Notes: generated by a model not told the origin, from the sequence alone. Counted from the stretch's first letter, positions 23,441 to 37,261 are shown. The stretch: DNA of 64,000 nt from Neodiprion pinetum (GCF_021155775.2 NC_060232.1:10514251-10578250); one strand, 5' to 3'. Program-made: numbers and translations.

Positions 23441-25787
23441 GTAGAGATGAAGAAATTTTTACACCGAGGTTACATAAATCGGCTACACATCACGGGTTTC
23501 CAGACTAGTCGGAAATGACGATGAAATTTTCGTTGCACGATGGAATTATGCAATTAGGGTAAAGCGCACTGATCATTACACCTACTAACGGGAAGAAATT
23601 TATCATGGAAACGCGCGAACCGCCCAAATAATCCACACCTGGTAGATTAATTACGTTAGGTATACGATTCGCAGCTGTTGGCAACGCGTGATTTATATCG
23701 TTCCACGCTTTCGCCTATAAACGTTATGCTTACCGCCCAAAATTACTTTACGGAAATAGTCTTCAGGTATGGATACGCGATAAGAATATTCAAGAAAAAT
23801 TGAATAGAATTGAACCACGTATTTTTTTCAAACACCATTTTTCTTTTGCAATCGGAAATTGAAATGGAAGAACTGGAATTCGTCAACCTTGGTACGTTTT
23901 TCGATTTGTTGAATTATCTAACGCAAATAGATCGTACTGATAGGCGAATGCAAATATTTGTTCTAGCTATTTTGAATTTTAAACAGTAAATGAGCTGTAT
24001 AAACAAAACATAAAAAGCCGAAGGTTGCGTGATAATAAAGTTATAATATCTCGAAAACAGCTGATACGTACATTTGTTATTCAAATTACGAAGAGTATTT
24101 TTTTTCTTCTTTTATTACTCCTTACCTCTGTGAATGGTTTATTAAATTTTGAGCTGATATTCCATATTTTAAACAACGTCATTAGGATGATGAATCTTCC
24201 GAACATAATTGATTTGTATTAAATCCGTAAAAATTAGATCATAAAAGAAATTTCGAACCTTTCGACCCGCAGAATTCTATACATAAAATAAAATATTTTC
24301 GAGATAAAGTCTCGCGTTATTTTTAAATCGAGTGTTCTTCAATTAGATGAACGTCTGTATTAAGAGGGTCCTCAATGTGTGCCAAAAATTCGGGCAAAAC
24401 ATTTGTTCAAGTTTCAACCGACCTGCTGGCGGAAAAAAAAACTTCATCAATAAAACCATCCAAGGTACAAGAGTAAAAAAAAAATTCGCAGGCTTCATTT
24501 TAACAGTGTTTAAAGTGTTCGCAAAAATTCCGAGTAAAAGGTCCCTAATGTTTGCAGCTTTTCTGTACGCCGAAATGTAATTTTTTGTCGACCGTTTTTC
24601 ATATAAAAAAAAAGAGTTCAGCAAATAACTTTTTTTCTGAATTTAAAGTAACTCAAGACTTGTTCGGTTGATTTTGTAAAACACGAGAATGTTAAAACAT
24701 CGATATTTTCGGTTAATCTGTCGCATGCAAAACTTCTTCATATACTAAAAACTGTGACGAATTTTTTTTTTTACACTTTTCTTTTTACATTTTTACGACA
24801 CAAATTGACCCGCAATTATTGTCAAAAAACATTGATCCAACGCCATACGATGACTCAAAACTGTAAATCTTACAATCAATGACAATCATTGTGTAATTAA
24901 CAGTAATTACAATATTGTTACGAAGATACCGACTGTGCCTAGACGATTTAAAGAATTCTATTTGCGTGATTTCAAAAAATGTTAATTTTCAAGGAATAAT
25001 TCTTCGATTCACCGTGACACGTTAAAAAAAAAAAAAAAAGAAGAAAATCGAGAATCGGTTCTCGAACTTGCGTTTTAATAAAAATGGTCAGACAGGGTGT
25101 AATAACGGCCGAGCGCAGGGAAAAGAAGGGAACTATCCCGGTGTTACGAACTCGTGAAACGTGTACTTACTTCATAAGATAACTCTATCGACTCGTCTAC
25201 CCGCGGCAAGTGTGCGAAATAGCGACGAGTCTATATGCTCGAGGACTGACCCCGTCCCGTGTGTATAAAATATGAGATGGCTATAGTCGCGTCCGCATGG
25301 CACGCGGGGGCAAAAAGCTCGCGTGCATCTTATTCCCGTAGTCGATTCGTACGAGGTTACAGGGGTAGTAACGCAAGCCGAGCGTTCTTCGGGGGAAGAC
25401 AGCCGCCACTTTTCGCCGAGATATACATGCGCTTGTGCATATCGAACGATGCCAGAGTCTTGCCGTTATCTCCGTCCGACACGACCAAGGCGAAAATTAC
25501 GAGTGACGGCCGGCCACACATGCGAGCCGAGCCTCCCGCTTGAATTTCCGCATGTGCATAATTCGCGCGGCCGTCTTTGCCGAGTATTTGACGTGCATAC
25601 CTCGCGTACTTTGCGAACCTGACGTGCCTTGACGTTACACTATTTGCGGCATTACGCGGAAACTGCACGCGCGATTGCATCTACACGCTGGTGCATGAGT
25701 ATATATGGAGTATGCGGTGTGGGAGGAAATGCATCCGCGTATAATCTAGTCGCAGAATTTATTTGCCGGAATATGGTGCGTCGTATC
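23441..25787. other. AT-rich DNA, then CpG-rich block from 25,080
   Basis: Apart from the motif cluster at 23,629 the first part is anonymous. An A16 run is at 25,024-25,039. From 25,080 to 25,760 the sequence is CpG-rich with overlapping frames on both strands, which is expected from composition. A CpG-rich promoter or exon is possible but unsupported. Confidence 0.4.
23629..23677. promoter_or_regulatory. cluster of TAATCC, CACCTG, TTAATTA and CAGCTG words
   Basis: Within 49 bp there is an Otx/Bicoid-type TAATCC, a CACCTG E-box, a TTAATTA homeodomain core and a CAGCTG E-box. The composition around it is balanced and free of simple repeats. This density resembles insect enhancers, but each word is common and no gene target is visible. 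Confidence 0.2.
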
Positions 25788-26070
25788 GGGGTGGGGTGCT
25801 AGAATTGTGAAAAATGAAAAAGTCGACGGGATGGAATCCCGGAAGTCAAATTACCGACGGTTAAAAACGTAAAAGGATCATAAGTACTGAGAACGGAAAA
25901 ATGTATAAATAAATCTGTAACGACATCGGCAGGGTTACAAATGGCAAAATACAGAAACACAGTCAAAATGTCGAATTTTCAAATGTCCGATTCGAGAGTT
26001 CTCCAAAAATTCCCTGAACCTAATGTATCAATAACGTCTAATCAAAGACTCGAGATGTCAAAATTCCGTT
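25788..26070 (+). repeat. interspersed repeat family 3, copy B
   Basis: GGGGTGGGGTGCTAGAATTG begins the second copy. GAAAAAGTCGACGGGATGG, ACCGACGGTTAAAAACG and AATCAAAGACTCGAGATGTC match copy A in order. Repeated 'TCxAAATGTC/GTCAAAATGTCGAA' words give it an accordion-like texture. No protein is encoded; the open frame crossing it is incidental. Confidence 0.6.
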
Positions 26071-29000
26071 ACAGAGTAAATCGATACAAATTTACACAGA
26101 CAAAATGGGTTCTTCAAAAAACAATTATTTCAACGCTACTACACCTGCGTACAAATTTTAATATTCACGGTTTGTTTGAGCCGACCCACAAAGTTAAGGT
26201 GCTGCCGCTTAAAAAGAAATTAAAAAAACCGGAGGTATATTTTTGAAACCTCGCAAAACCTTGCCGCCGCTGAAATCAGGGGAAGTGGAATATGAAAGCG
26301 GGGATTTCGGGGGAAGGGGGGGAGGCTCACCTCGCTTATAACGGCAGTGATAATTCGTTATCGGGAGGCCAGGACATCGTCTATCGGCCGTTCGAGTAAG
26401 CAGCTTTTATACTAGAACGAGTCGCCGCGCCGTTCCGGGAGGGACGATGTGGGATAAGACAAGGGTGCGGATGTTGTCTGAAGCGATGCGGCCGACGATA
26501 GGGGTGAAATTTTTGCCGAGTTGCAATCTCGTTTTGAATTTTTCATTAGACAACGAAACCGCGGGGGTAACTCAGCCGCGAGTAATTTTTTAAGCCTCGC
26601 ACGTTGATTATTTTCCGCTTACCGTGTGTGTTTGGGTTAGGAAAAGAAAAAAAAAAAAAAATACACTGTGCGACACAACGCGGGAAAGAGGTAGATAAAA
26701 ATCGTTTACGAGGGACGAAAAAACAGAGGACGGAATGAGTAGAAGCAAAATAAGAATAGAAAGGAAAAATAAATAGAGAACGTGTAGTGGTCGACGGAAA
26801 ACTTAATTTAACATTTTTATTCCAACTCAATTTTGGTCCCGCGTTCGTTCGTTTTTCCTCAACTTTTTTTCCCCTCAACTTCTACGCCACGAACCCCCGT
26901 TACGTACCAATCCCTGCGGCCGCGGGGGACCCGGTAAACAACGGACCGACGGAATTGTAATACCGTACACGTAATTGAAATTTTATTCTTCCCTACGCAT
27001 TTACTGCACTGGGACTCTAGAGGCCACTTTGGATTACGACGTTCATTTTTCAAAGCACGGCTTTCGGACGGTTTATTCCCACCAACCTACCTTCCCACCT
27101 ATCGTCCCGATTTTCCTGCTTTATACTCTCCCTTGTACGGCAAGCTCTGATTTCAACAAACTCGTCAAATGGAAACTCCACCGCTTTGGGATTAGATAGC
27201 CTTAATTATCCGATGGTTTACCGGTGCAGACTTGAGTTTTAATTTCAAAATTTATCACCGAAAAATTTAAACCAGCAATTTTCATCGAAAACAAAGTCTT
27301 ACCGTTGTAAAAGATCTTTGATTGTGAGATCAAGAGTGAGCTATTGTCAAAGTTGTACGGCCGACGAGAATCTAGTTATATACAAATTATTTGACCTGAT
27401 GATATTTTAAAGGCATTGGAAAAAGCGTTACAAATAATTCCAGTTTAACTCCGCAATTGTTATTATTATAGCGAGACTGAGAGTTTCCTTTCAATGTATT
27501 CGCAAAGAAAATTGACGCTTATCCGTTGCGGAACACAACGCGTTGCGCAAATAAATTGGCGCGGTATGCGTGTTTATCAAAGCTTGAACGGCGACCCTAA
27601 AAATATTATTTCACTCCTTTACGGTGTATACACAGAGAGGCTGAACGCTTTGAAGTGGGTAACCGAGAAGAAGAAAATAAGAAAAAAAAAAAAAACAAAG
27701 AGGACGTAAAAAAACCGGAGGAAATCAGAGAAAGAGAGAAAAACGTTGAAGCGGTGGGGAGAAAAAAGAGAAAAGAAAAAAAAAAAAACACCAACTTTTA
27801 TGCAAAATGTGAAACAGAAAATAATGAATAACCTCGGGGGATGGAAGCCATTAGCGGATAGGTATTTACGACGAATTTACGAGCCTCCCTGAGCGCGGTT
27901 CGCACCCAGATTTTCAAGATATGTAATTGCCGCAAATGAGGGTTGCGCACCAATTATGCCTCGAGATCCCTCTCACACTCCTCTATGCGTAGTTGTACAA
28001 ACTCAACACCGTTTAAAGCTTGCTGCAAAGGACTCACAATTAGAATTGCCAGGAGAAATGTTTTTGCTCATGAATTTGGAGACCGACGTTTCCCAAGCGC
28101 GTTGACGCCCCTACAGCGATATTGTATAACCAATGTTGTCTCAAAATGGAGAAAAAACAAAAAAATAAAAAAAAAATAAAGAAGAAGAAAACAAACAAAC
28201 AAACAAACATTAAATGCAATTTTTCGGCAATATCGCCACAAAATTACAGCGATGCGATATATGTATATATTGGAAGTGGATTTTTCGAGCCTCCGGGGTG
28301 GTGATCCGCTGCAGCGTGGCTATGCTGAGGAGATTACAGGACGGATTCATTTCGTCTCATCGAAGCATGAAAGACAATCAAGGACCATGCCTTATCCACC
28401 CACCATCGCGTCGATGATTGGTACACCCTGTAAGCCCTGTGTAATCAACGACTTATAACGGTATTATGGTTAGAGACTATAACCAAATGGCTACAGCAGG
28501 TGTGTAGGGTTGGGTTGTAGTTTTTAGACCTGTTTGTCGACTCGGATTTACTTGGATACCTAGCTCAGAGGGTCGGCAGCTGAACAGTAGAAGCCGCAAT
28601 GTAGGGTTTTCATCGTGTTCGTGTATTTTGAGGTCGCTCTTATCCACCTCAAAGGAAAACTAGACCGAAGAATTTTTACCTGGAATCGTGAAGAGATTAG
28701 GTCTCATTTCTGAAGACTCAATCTAGACGGTAGATATCCTCAAGTCCCCAAATAAAACGTCCACTGGTCTAGAACTTGATCTAAGATGTCTAGTTTTGAC
28801 AAAATTTTGAGCACGTGAATCGTTCACTCACCAATGTTCAATTCGGGATAGTGAACGTGACTCGAAATTTTCAAAAGATGAATGAAAGAATGTTCACTTC
28901 TTTCTTTCAATGTTGAATTTTTAATTTCTTCTCTGGCAAGATTTTTAAGATCCGATCAATTTTACTCACAAGCTCAATATACGATCGTCATGTTTCATGG

Positions 29001-31689
29001 AATTTGCCACAACCTAAGAACGTCTCTATTTTGCCAATTCCGATCAAGTTCGACATGAAATATCGTACGTGGGAGGTGAGAGAGAAGAAAAATTATATAA
29101 ATTGAAACTTGTGAAAAGTGACGCGGTCAAGTTTTTTAGGTAATAATGGAATGTTGGCTTCGTCCGATGTCGCATTTCGGAGAATGAACCATGCGATTTG
29201 AAAATAATATTTTAGAGTGTGGTGGGTTGAAAAAAAGATAATTCCAACAGTATTTTAACCTGGTCAATCTCGTTTCACGCTTCTACCATGTTCACAACGC
29301 AACTTTTGTCCCGGCTATCTAAAAACCCCTTCATTTCATTATACTAAAAGCACACTGACACATCCTGAGCACACCCCATTTTCAGTTCTCATTCTCAGAA
29401 TCCTAATCTTCCACTCTGTCTTTTATACTCGCTAACGTTTTAGACTGCACATCCGATGACACATCTTTGCTACGTTTTGAATTAAAAACCCCATCTCCGG
29501 CAAGAGGATAAGTAATTATCACACAAAGTTCACTAGTCCGATGTACTCGAGTAAAACTCAGAGTAACATGTTATTCATCGTATTGAACATTCGTTCGAAT
29601 CCCGAATTTGAACATCCTGGTTAATGCAGAATGTGAAAGCAAAGAAGAAGCAAGAAGCCTGTTTTCTCTTGCCACTTGGGAATATACGATATTTCAATAT
29701 CATTACGGTATCATCTTCAGCCACGTATTATAAATATATGCGAAAAGGTGCGGGTGTTGCGAAATGTCGAAGGAATAAATAAAGAACGTAGTGCTTTATC
29801 GAAAAGTTACAAGCGGAATGAATACCTCATAGAGAGACCATTAATACCCACTCTGGCTTATTAAAGCCGGAGCGAAGAGCGGTTTTGCAGACGTAATTTA
29901 ACCGATCCCCTGACAAACCGCGCGACAGTCTTAGTATAACTAACACGTCTATCCGTGATACAGCATCATGTTGACGCGTTCGTGGCGTTGTTCCACGGGT
30001 ATTACAGCTTGTTCACTTTCACGGCGCCACCAATGGGAACTTGGGTGAGCTAACCTTCTCCCAGCTCGAGGGATCAGAGACCTTATCAAAGCAGGAAAGC
30101 TCTGCGTATATATAACCTTCTTCTACTTTATTCACATCGTCTTTGCAAACACCCACCTTATTACATGTCTGCAGTCTACCTACTTGTAATTATTTTACGA
30201 TCCTGAGGTCCACCAGTTGTAATTAGCCCCGAGCCATGCTGCACACTCACCACTGTGCGTATGCTATTTGCTATATCAGATTGTGAGAATCGGTCGTAAT
30301 TCGATATCTTTGATCATATCGGACGTCTGTGGTCATGTGATTTCGAATCTTATGTATTAAGGATATAATTCACGGTTCAATATGTCGGTTTATTCGATGC
30401 ACGTATCGATAGTTCATCTATAATATAACATTTAATCTGATACCGATTTGAAGCCCCTCCTAAGAATTCCGTTAGTGTATTCACTTACCATGATGCTCGA
30501 CAGAGAATTCGAAGTCTCGACTGTTTTTGGGAAGAAAAGTCAGGCGTAGAAGCAAGGATGCCGACATCGTACGTCTAACGTTGAAATTGTTTTATCAAGC
30601 CGATTTTATATACTCTGGTAAGCAAAAACTTTTCGGTTGGTGAATGAAGATCAGAAAACCCTGTTGGGAAATCAAATGGCTAGACGAAAAACAGACATTG
30701 CGGTGAGCTTGGAAAACTTTTATTGTTCAATGAAAATAGCTATCCATTAGACAACGATAAAAATTTCTATTGTAAATAATGAAGTCTCTTTCTTTTCCAA
30801 AATCATTTTTACTTCAAAGTTTTCTTATAGTTTACTCACGTCCAGAGTCCTGCTGTTGGATTGAGATGTCAGTGGTAAAGCGATAGATCATCACACGTAG
30901 GTTAGGGTATGAAGGATCTAAGAAAAGGGATGATAGTATCCTTACGCTAAAAAAACATACCGAGTTTTACGAAAGCACTTTTGTCTCGGACTTTTACAAT
31001 GGCTCTTGACCACGCGATGAAAAGATTAGCAAGCCAATGGAGCGCGTCGGGTATACATGCATCCGCATGACTATCGACAGCCGATCGATGTTTCGCCCCA
31101 TTGACGTGGGAGAAATCGACTCCTTCTTCTCACTGAGGAGTTTCAGATGATGCCGAGTTTAAGTATACAGTCCTGCCGATTGGCATCGGGATGCGGGAAT
31201 ATTGATTCCGGGGACTTCTCGAGTGCCGGAGTGAAGCGAGTGGAGTTCTTTGAATAACCGGGGCTCCCTGAAGGATCCTTTGAGGAAGTTTGCTATTCTA
31301 AAAAATGGACCAACCGCGAGGCTGGATTTCAATTAAACTTTCGTGGAGTCCTACTTTGCCAGGCCGCTGGAGCACGTAATAAAGATTCGATAATACACGG
31401 TTCAACGACAACTAGACGATAGTTTCTCCGGTACGCAGGACCTCGTACTCCAATGATCGATATTCTATTTACCGCAAAAAGTTTTATCTGTCCCGAATTA
31501 CGATTGAACCCAAAAACGATGCTGAAACTTTCAACGCATACATCGACCTTGTTAGCCGAAGACAGTTTTTTCCGAGGCAAAAAGTTTCTCACGGACCCGA
31601 GAGGTCAGATCCTTGGTAACAGGATTAACGATTTCAATATCTTCCGGCACTGGGCAGATTTCACCATCGCATTCCGCGGCGCTTAGACT
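26071..31689. other. anonymous intergenic or intronic DNA
   Basis: A-rich tracts occur at 26,649, 27,684, 27,776 and 28,148-28,205. A 68-codon frame at 28,252-28,458 contains a GTAAGC donor-like word but no domain. 28,790-28,920 has mirrored GTGAAC/GTTCAC words. The rest is featureless. Confidence 0.45.
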
Positions 31690-31872
31690 CTAGTCTTTAG
31701 ATCTTTCAAGGGTTCAAGAATGGCAGGAGGTGCGGGCGACTAGCGGAGAGCAGTAACCAATGGTTACCTTAACCGCGCCTGAAGAGAGTATACTGCTCCC
31801 CAGGGAAGACGAAGCCGTTGCCCAAGGGGCCAGGCGCAGCTCGAGGTGTGGGAAAGCCGTCGGCTGGAAGTT
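31690..31872 (+). other. probable 5' leader of the 31,873 exon
   Basis: This GC-richer stretch has no coding frame of its own and runs into the ATG at 31,873. I cannot fix the transcription start or say whether an acceptor splice site lies inside it. The assignment as 5'UTR is inferred from position and composition only. Confidence 0.3.
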
Positions 31873-32090
31873 ATGTCCGTCGTAGACGACATTTGTTACG
31901 TTTACTGTCCACGCGGACGCTGCTGTTACTGCTGCACCTCCAAGAAGGAGGAGAAGGTGAAGAAGAGCTCGCAGCTAACACCTCGCGTCAATTTCACCAG
32001 GCCAACGCAACTCGATCTTCCTTCGAGGACCACCTATGACCCGGAAGAGGAGAACGCATCCTCATCGCGCACAGACGCGTCAATTGCTGC
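31873..32090 (+). CDS. candidate first coding exon, cysteine-rich N-terminus, unidentified gene
   Basis: I do not recognise the gene. The ATG at 31,873 opens 72 complete codons plus two bases, then a consensus GTGAGT donor begins at 32,091; without splicing the frame stops at once (TGA at 32,092-32,094). Residues 8-21 are a cysteine-dense stretch (CYVYCPRGRCCYCC, six cysteines) followed by a lysine/glutamate-rich basic patch (SKKEEKVKK). That arrangement is typical of palmitoylated, membrane-tethered cytosolic proteins; it is not a signal peptide. Residues after about 35 are polar, with Ser/Thr/Pro and a DPEEE acidic patch, so probably disordered. Codons are GC-biased in third position (CTC, AAG, GAG, GTG) unlike the AT-rich flanks. 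About 180 bp of GC-richer DNA upstream looks like a 5' leader. The frame is also open upstream from a GTG at 31,846, but ATG is the eukaryotic choice. The exon is phase 2; no downstream partner was recognised. Membrane tethering is inference. Confidence 0.5.
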
Positions 32091-33480
32091 GTGAGTAACG
32101 GTACCCAATACAGCATTTCATTCGACATTGTCGGGCGATGGTTTGTGCCGGTTCCCGTAACAGAGATATAAAGAGATCTTGGTTCCGGCCTCTCGAGCTT
32201 TATACTTTAGCAGCAGTACAGACAGCAGTATATCAGGAGTTCGGCCGGTTTGTTACCAAGAAAAGGGTCCGTTTGGACAGAGAATTTTCAAGGGCTAATG
32301 TGGAAGTCCAGATTTTCAGAAGTGTAATATGTATGTATGCACACACAGGCACACGCACATATGTGTAGGTATACATATGTATACACCGCGAGGAGAAAGT
32401 TAATTGGACGCTGGCAAACAGTCGGCAGCTGGTTTTCACGCACCACGGACCACGTGGATGCGAGGACGAAGATCTGGATCTTTTCGATCATCGGATCACT
32501 GACTTGGACTGCCACTGCGTCAGATTTACACTGGGACCTTTGGGACGCTGAATTACCGGATCGGAAAGCCTGTCTGACTAGCCAGTCGAGGAACAACCTT
32601 CTCGAGTTGTTTCTCATCCTTTCCAAGGTCGAGAGCACAAGCTCGTCTCTCTTCTATCTTTCTTCTCTTTCTCTCTCTCTCTTCAGTCGCCAACTTCGGC
32701 TCACTCCCTGACTCGTAAGATAACCTTTTGCAGTGCATGAGAGAAGTATAGAAGCGCGGATAAGATTTCTCGAGTTTATCAGCAAGTTGCCACCGGATTA
32801 AGTTAGGTGTTCGTTATAGTAACGATAATATTTGCTCGTGAAATAAACCTGCCCTTCCTCGATATCGAATGCTCAGCTCTTACGTGAGTTATTGATCCAA
32901 CCGGAAGATGGGGAAGGAATTCGTACGCCAGATACGGTATGGTCAATTTTCACCCAATCACCGCACACGGGGTTCGTTTCGTCTCACGCTGTATTTAATG
33001 AACCGTTTTACACTTCGGAATGAAAAGACCACGCAGTTTTGTCTTCAATTTCCACATTCCAGCAGAATGAATGCAATTATCTCGCTTTCGCATCATTTCG
33101 AAATTCAGAGAAGTCCCGCGGATAATGGGAGAAAAACCTTTTTGTTTATCCAACAAGCTGCATAGTAAGAGAGCGAGAGAGACAAAGAGAAAAGGGGGCA
33201 GATTTCAGAGTACGGCATTGTTAGTCAATGGAGGTAATCCGAGGGTGGGAGGAGTTCAGGACTTCTGTTCGTATTCGCGGGGAGTGTTAGAGCGGCGAAA
33301 GCGATCGAGACTCTAAGCCGAAGGGAAAAGGGAGCGAAGCCGCGCACCCCTGGAGTAAGGACGTAATCCAGGAGCAGGTCAGCTCGCCAATGGCCATTGA
33401 CATTCGACATGCGCTTCGGGTTCCGGAACCGAGCACCCTTTGTCCATCAGCAGTGCCGGCTTAAGGGCGATTCGCATGAT
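32091..33480. other. GC-richer start of the presumed intron after the candidate exon
   Basis: The donor at 32,091 opens this stretch. It has CA-rich and CT-rich short tracts (32,340 and 32,655-32,685) and several overlapping frames of up to 124 codons with no domain. It could carry alternative first exons or intronic regulatory DNA. Confidence 0.35.
32369..32384. other. perfect 16-bp palindrome GTATACATATGTATAC
   Basis: The sequence is its own reverse complement. It follows a CA-rich stretch (32,340-32,357) about 280 bp downstream of the candidate exon. It contains an E-box CATATG. It may simply be an alternating purine-pyrimidine tract. Confidence 0.7.
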
Positions 33481-36400
33481 CATTTAGCCGGTGATCACTA
33501 CCAATCCATGGACTTCTAAGCTCCCGATTCAGCACCATCACACAATGGGGATTCGGAGGTCGTTGCATTAATATTCACGTCGTACGGGTTCACGACTCGA
33601 TTAACGTTCTGCACGAGGGTTGCCGATGGTCAAGTGTGGGGGCTGCACGTATTCGACAAGGTGGGCACGAGTCGTAGATTCTGCCACCTCGTAATTATGT
33701 GGTTTTACAAATTCGATCCGAATCAGTTCCACTCGTCATGGCTTACGCGAAGGTACCGTTAATACACTATGCTCTGGCACTTTATCGCCTTGGGCCTCTC
33801 ACCGGTTGACACTCAACATCATAGAAGAACCTCGGAGACAATTATTTCGAACAATCATCACTGACTGGATCAGAAAGAATGTGTTGAATATCATTCGGCT
33901 GAGAATTGACAATCGAATCTCAGACTGCTATGATTCTAGTTTTCGTATAAGTTACTTCGAATTCATTTTACCATACAAATAATACTATTCTGCGAATATC
34001 TACCATGTTTCTTCCAGATTGTGGTAGAGCTGAACTGATCCGAATGGAATTGAGTCCTTACAATTGACGTATGAACATTTTTCTGTTCACACTTCTGGAC
34101 ATGGATTTTGGTAACCGAGAGTCGTTTGTGACTTTAGCACCGATCAAAAGAAAAAAGTAAAGAAAACGATGACTATGGTCTTCATTTGCAAGCTCAAGGA
34201 GCGTTGAAGCGAGTACAGAAGATTTAGGTGTTCTGTGAAAAAAGAAATTTATGCCTCCTTTCGTTTAGGTGTATTTGATTATTTTTTCTCTTTCTTATAA
34301 TGTTTTTCTTCCTTTATCATCGTTGCGTCGCGAGAGAGTCAAGTTGGTTTCTCCCTGCTTCGAGATGTTGTTATATTACTCCTGGGCGAAAGAGGCAGCG
34401 GAGAAGGTTCTTATTTGATTATTGTTAGGTGAATGAGAAGAAGAGCGAGGAGGTCAAGGGTTCGTTGGAAACCTGACGTTTTACGACTTACGTTTACGAA
34501 CGAATCGGATGTTATTGTCTTCGTTGTTTCATGCCGTGAACAATTTTGAACCTTCTATAGATCGTTCCCAACGAGTACGGATCACCCGAGCAAGAAAGAG
34601 ATATAAAAAGATTATAATACTTGGCCGAGTCACGGCAGCTGTTATCGACCTCAAATTTACCTTCTCTGATTTTATTTCTCACCCCGCATATTATATGCTG
34701 ATTTTTATGTCTCGGCGGTTCTTTCAGAGTAGTTAAAGAAACGCGGTGTTTTCGAGAATTGTAGATGCAAAAACTTTTTAAACGAAACTTTTGAGATTTG
34801 GTCGTCTGATTTTTTATTTTTCTTCTTATTTTTCGGCTCGGCAAAAAAGTGCTCGTAATTTTGTCCAAGAAACATGGCTCTGTGCCGAATTTTTACAGGC
34901 GTAATTTGGCCCGAGACAAATCCCCGGCTTGGCCAATGTCGCTGAAGTGAAACCCCACCGGTACAACCTAATATTCTATGTATTCTGAAATGCGAGGTGG
35001 CTTTTCCCACCTTTTACCACGTCACAACGACGCGTCGCTTCCTGCGAAGTGTGGAAGAAAGAAAAAAAAAGAAACCTAATTTCACGAAGAGACGTGTCTC
35101 GCCCGTCGAAACGTCTCTGGGTGAGATGTCGAGGGGAAAGGTGAAGATTCCTGCCACCGCCTTTCCATCGAGATCAATCGACGATTTCAACTGTGACTTC
35201 TTTCAACGCGAAGCTCGGTCATGCGGCAAATTATTCGCATTCAAAGAGTGTTTGACTCATCACGGATTTCACGGCTAAATTCATGATATTTTCACATTTC
35301 TAATAATTGTCCTAATTTTTTTCTAAAAAAATTAAACAGAGTATTCACACATACGGTCAGATTTATTTTTCAAATTATGAATTTACCCTCTTGATGAGAT
35401 TCTCAGAGAAACGTGCAGTTTCTAGTACAAAATTTATCGATGAAAAATTCTCCGGCTGTTCCAAAGGCAACTCAATTCTTTCCGACGAGAATTCGAACTA
35501 CCCAAGAAAATTTGATCTTGAATTTCCGTGGGCAATAAAAACGGGAGCTTCCGTTCCACGTTCCATCGGTCTCTGTAAAGCTAACGTCTCCGGCTGCACG
35601 TTCTATTCGCTTAAAACGTCGTTTGTCATAGTCTTCGCCTGTAAAGACAATCGTTTCGTTCGTTGAATTATAAGCTGTACAATTCTCTTCGCCAAGATAC
35701 CACGAATGTCGGCTGTACGTTTAATCGCAATGTTTTATTTGAGCGGGTTCAATTCTTTTAAAACGCGCCGCGAAAATAGAAAACAAAAATCTAGTCCTAG
35801 AAGCTTGCGAGGAATTTCACACACATTGCCAAGGTGAAATTGCTTTTACACTGATCAATTATACGATTAACAGACTTTTATTTATATTTTGGTAGACATT
35901 GTAGACGAAGAAAAAGATAGTTTTTTCTGTTTTCTAATCAAGAAAATTATACCTTACTCATAATATCATACGATGACTACATTGAAATTATTTCTACACA
36001 AAGAAGATTAATTTTTTTATTCAACTGTACATATCTTACAAGTTCAAGAAGAAAAGAGAATTTCGTCCTCTGCGTGACTGAGCATGTATACGATGGGAAG
36101 ACGTCGCAGTAGGTAAATTTAATTGCAATCGCTACTGTGCCGATAAAGTTATATCATTAAAATTTATAATTGATACACGAGTAACTAACTATCTGATGCA
36201 GCAAACTACCTCGAAAAAACATTTATTGACAATTCCAGGGGCTGGTTTTGCCTCTCGTCATTTCGTTTATTACTTACCAGAAGTTTTGCACGTCTGTTAT
36301 GTAAAGTAAAAATCATTCCGAGAACGCTAGAGTCTGAGCTATATTCTGATATTTCGATTGCGATTTGAACTTGAATAGATCAATAAGCGGATCAAGATTT

Positions 36401-37220
36401 GAATCGTGAATTTCAAGTGACTTGAGTTTAATTTCATTTCAAAAACTTCTTGTTATCGTAGGGGATAATTTTTTTTAAATGCACATTCGAATAAAAAAGC
36501 TTCAAATATCGATGATGAAAAAATCATTTTCGCCAAAATTTAGCTGTAATTCATTTCAAAGTTGCTCATTAAATTCAACTCGATTAATTTCACTACCCTT
36601 TGATTTTTACATTGTTTTTTTTTTCTTTTCTTTTTTTATTGCGCGTTTCTCCTATTTTGAGAATCAACTCGTATCATTCACTGACCCTCCTAGCATGCGG
36701 GGTGTGTAATTTGAGCACGAAACTTTTCGCACCCCAGCGTTTAAATCCAGCACTGATACAAAGCCCCATTTGATTGAAGGTTTGAATAACACGTTGCGGA
36801 TTTAAGTACGGTTAGATTAGTTGGCAGGGAGAATAGAATTTACAGCCGGGGTTTTAAATTTATTGCATCTTATCAAGGCGAGTACCTATAAGTGTAAAGA
36901 AAGAGAAACGGGTGCAGTGGACGGTGAATTTAAACGAGCTAGCAAACGGGCGGGGTGCAGATATTTTTCTACCCCGTAGTAAAAAACGCGAGCCGGTATA
37001 TTTGTTTTGTGATGCAAACCGGGTAAAAGGGAGGAAAAAAAATGGCGAATGGCGTTATTCACGCGACGTGCAAGCGTCGCTAGGAAGGCTAGACATACCA
37101 GCACCTCCGTCTTCAGCCCGGTAGATATATACCATTGTCATGTTAATCGCTGGTGGCTATGTCACAGATCCAACCGGCTGAGAAAAGCCCGCGTTACAGC
37201 TTTGACAGCGAATATATTAT
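33481..37220. other. anonymous DNA
   Basis: Mixed composition, becoming AT-rich from 34,100. The frames at 34,997-35,278 and 35,391-35,666 show no domain. An A-run at 35,057 and T-runs near 36,617 were noted. Confidence 0.5.
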
Positions 37221-37261
37221 TACGTTACGTTACGTTACGTTACGTTACGTTACGTTACGTT
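37221..37261 (+). repeat. (TACGT)8 pentanucleotide array
   Basis: Eight perfect TACGT units plus one T. In a rotated phase this is TTACG. The perfection of the array indicates recent expansion. It resembles the arthropod telomere word TTAGG at four of five positions but is not that motif. Confidence 0.95.

Noticed and set aside
28252..28458. 68-codon frame with plausible-looking protein text and a GTAAGC word
   Set aside because: No family match, weak donor, no acceptor; kept only as a remark.
37221..37261. TTACG array as telomere
   Set aside because: Only eight units, internal, and not the TTAGG motif.
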